Source: Burkholderiales bacterium UBA2647 (GTDB lineage: Bacteria; Pseudomonadota; Gammaproteobacteria; Burkholderiales; Burkholderiaceae_E). Taken from it: 15,945 nucleotides of DNA. The translations under genes were made by a program, and so were the position numbers. The notes below the pieces were generated by a model. The model was not told the DNA's origin and ran no database searches. It saw only the letters and a list, made by a program, of their open reading frames with translations. The stretch lies in the NCBI GenBank assembly GCA_002359635.1, contig DENJ01000002.1, positions 37,240 to 53,184 on the forward strand, read 5' to 3'. Below, piece by piece: positions 14,917 to 15,945 of this stretch (the first letter of the stretch is position 1; the number at the start of each line of letters is the position of its first letter).

Positions 14917-15797
14917 CGGGCAACACCTTCAACAAGCCAGTGCAGCCATCGATCAATCAACACAATCGCAGGCAGGGTCGGGACCAAAGCATCGATTCGA
15001 TCAAAGACACCGCCGTGTCCGGGAAGCAAGTTTGAGCTGTCTTTCACGCCGGCAAGCCTTTTGAGTTGAGACTCGTAAAGATCACCGATGATGCTAAGAA
15101 TAACCAGCAGCTGCAAGAGTCCAAGGACAATCAATAGCGCAGCGCTCCCGTGCATCAGGGATACCAGCAGTTCAAACCAGCGACGCGGCAGCGCTTGAAC
15201 GCCTTGTTCAGCCGCCAGCGAAAGCACCACAAGCCCGACTAGCGCGACAACGATGCAAGCACCCATAGCACCTTCCCGCGTCTTGCCCGGACTGATGTCG
15301 GGCGCAAGCTTTCGCCTTCCAAAGCGCTTGCCTACGAAATAAGCGGCAATATCGGCAATCCAGACAAGCGCCAGTCCAGAAAAAAGCATGATCAAATCGA
15401 TACGGTGCAGCTCGAGCAAGGCCATCCAGGCAGCGAGCAAAAAGACCCAGGCGAGCCATGCCTGCAGCCAGGCTTGACCTGGTCGACCGCTAAATGACCT
15501 CGGTACGACGACAACCCAAAGCAAGGCCGCAACAAAGCAAACCGGGGTCACGATCATCTCGAGCCAGTGGCGATCCTGAAACACAAGATCGAAAAGAAGC
15601 ACCGCGCCGAGTATCAGCAAGGCAAAAAAAACCGAGCTTTGAGACCGGGAAGGTTCCAGCAAACGCAACCACTCCCAGGCGGCTAGCATCACAAACACAA
15701 AGGAGAGGCAGGCCCAAACCCAGACCTGCGGTGCAAGTAAGGCGGGAATCAGTACGGAGAGCAAAGCGAGGGCCGTGACAACCCTGCGCATCAACAT
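14913..15797 (-). CDS. cdsA: Phosphatidate cytidylyltransferase
   Basis: Makes CDP-diacylglycerol from phosphatidate and CTP, the branch point for membrane phospholipids; an integral inner-membrane enzyme. The 294-residue protein is strongly hydrophobic with about eight membrane segments. It has DIAAYFVGKRFGRRKLAPDI (149-168) with SPGKTREG after it, and the CDP-alcohol cytidylyltransferase signature spanning 243-269 (SQLKR, then VKDSSNLLPGHGGVFDRID), which fits the family pattern completely. Length is normal. The ATG at 15797 shares one base with the uppS stop (TGATG), supporting this start, although a second ATG at 15791 (MRRVV) is possible. The end overlaps dxr as ATGA. Confidence 0.97.
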   Translation of the reverse strand: MLMRRVVTALALLSVLIPALLAPQVWVWACLSFVFVMLAAWEWLRLLEPSRSQSSVFFALLILGAVLLFDLVFQDRHWLEMIVTPVCFVAALLWVVVVPRSFSGRPGQAWLQAWLAWVFLLAAWMALLELHRIDLIMLFSGLALVWIADIAAYFVGKRFGRRKLAPDISPGKTREGAMGACIVVALVGLVVLSLAAEQGVQALPRRWFELLVSLMHGSAALLIVLGLLQLLVILSIIGDLYESQLKRLAGVKDSSNLLPGHGGVFDRIDALVPTLPAIVLIDRWLHWLVEGVAR

Positions 15798-15945
15798 CAG
15801 GACTCGACCTTGAGCTGTTCGCTGGTACGACCAAAACGGCGCTCGCGCGCATGATAACTCGCTAAGGCCTGATCAAATGAAGGCTCGTCGAAATCGGGCC
15901 AGAGCGTGTCGGTGAAGTAAAGCTCGGTGTAGGCAAGATGCCAGA
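15797..15945 (-). CDS. uppS: Undecaprenyl diphosphate synthase (partial, C-terminal 48 residues)
   Basis: Only the end of the gene is inside the window; it enters from the right edge. The visible residues WHLAYTELYFTDTLWPDFDE, followed by a segment ending YHARERRFGRTSEQ, match the C-terminus of cis-prenyltransferases, where the AYTELYFTDTLWPDF stretch and the RERRFGRT end are conserved. The enzyme elongates farnesyl diphosphate to the C55 carrier used for peptidoglycan and O-antigen. The stop TGA (15797-15799) overlaps the cdsA ATG by one base. The identity is supported by the standard uppS-cdsA-dxr order. Confidence 0.93.
   Translation of the reverse strand, partial: WHLAYTELYFTDTLWPDFDEPSFDQALASYHARERRFGRTSEQLKVES

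Overview
The window is a conserved chromosomal stretch of a Gram-negative betaproteobacterium, most likely of the order Burkholderiales. The evidence is the gene order uppS-cdsA-dxr-rseP-bamA-skp-lpxD-fabZ-lpxA-lpxB-rnhB-RNA methyltransferase, followed by a divergent ppsA/ppsR pair and a divergent smpB/ratA pair, plus the Burkholderiales-like wording of SmpB, BamA and PpsR. Base composition looks slightly above half G+C by eye and even throughout. I cannot name the genus. I saw no mobile element, CRISPR array, tRNA or rRNA gene, and no sign of recent transfer.

Layout from the left. At 1-310 (minus) is the N-terminal part of a RatA/COQ10-like START-domain protein, cut by the window edge. smpB (354-809, plus) is divergent from it. 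ppsA (871-3273, minus) encodes phosphoenolpyruvate synthase and is convergent with smpB. ppsR (3388-4230, plus) encodes the bifunctional kinase/phosphorylase that controls PpsA and is divergent from it across 114 bp. From 4258 to the right edge everything lies on the minus strand. Read in the direction of transcription it is uppS (partial), cdsA, dxr, rseP, bamA, skp, lpxD, fabZ, lpxA, lpxB, rnhB and a SpoU/TrmH-family RNA methyltransferase.

The long minus-strand cluster is an envelope-building operon. UppS and Dxr serve isoprenoid carrier synthesis, and CdsA makes CDP-diacylglycerol for phospholipids. RseP is the intramembrane protease of the envelope stress response. BamA and Skp fold outer-membrane proteins. 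LpxA, LpxD, LpxB and FabZ carry the early lipid A pathway and its competing fatty-acid step. RnhB and the methyltransferase are housekeeping passengers. Most junctions overlap (ATGA or TGATG), which suggests translational coupling. The exceptions are the two gaps of 80-88 bp on either side of skp, the 10 bp between fabZ and lpxA, and the unclear bamA start.

I found no previously undescribed system. The observations most worth a second look are a bulky Ile at the acyl-chain 'ruler' position of LpxA, the non-aromatic last residue of BamA, an isolated skp flanked by a hairpin, and a SpoU methyltransferase with an altered third motif.
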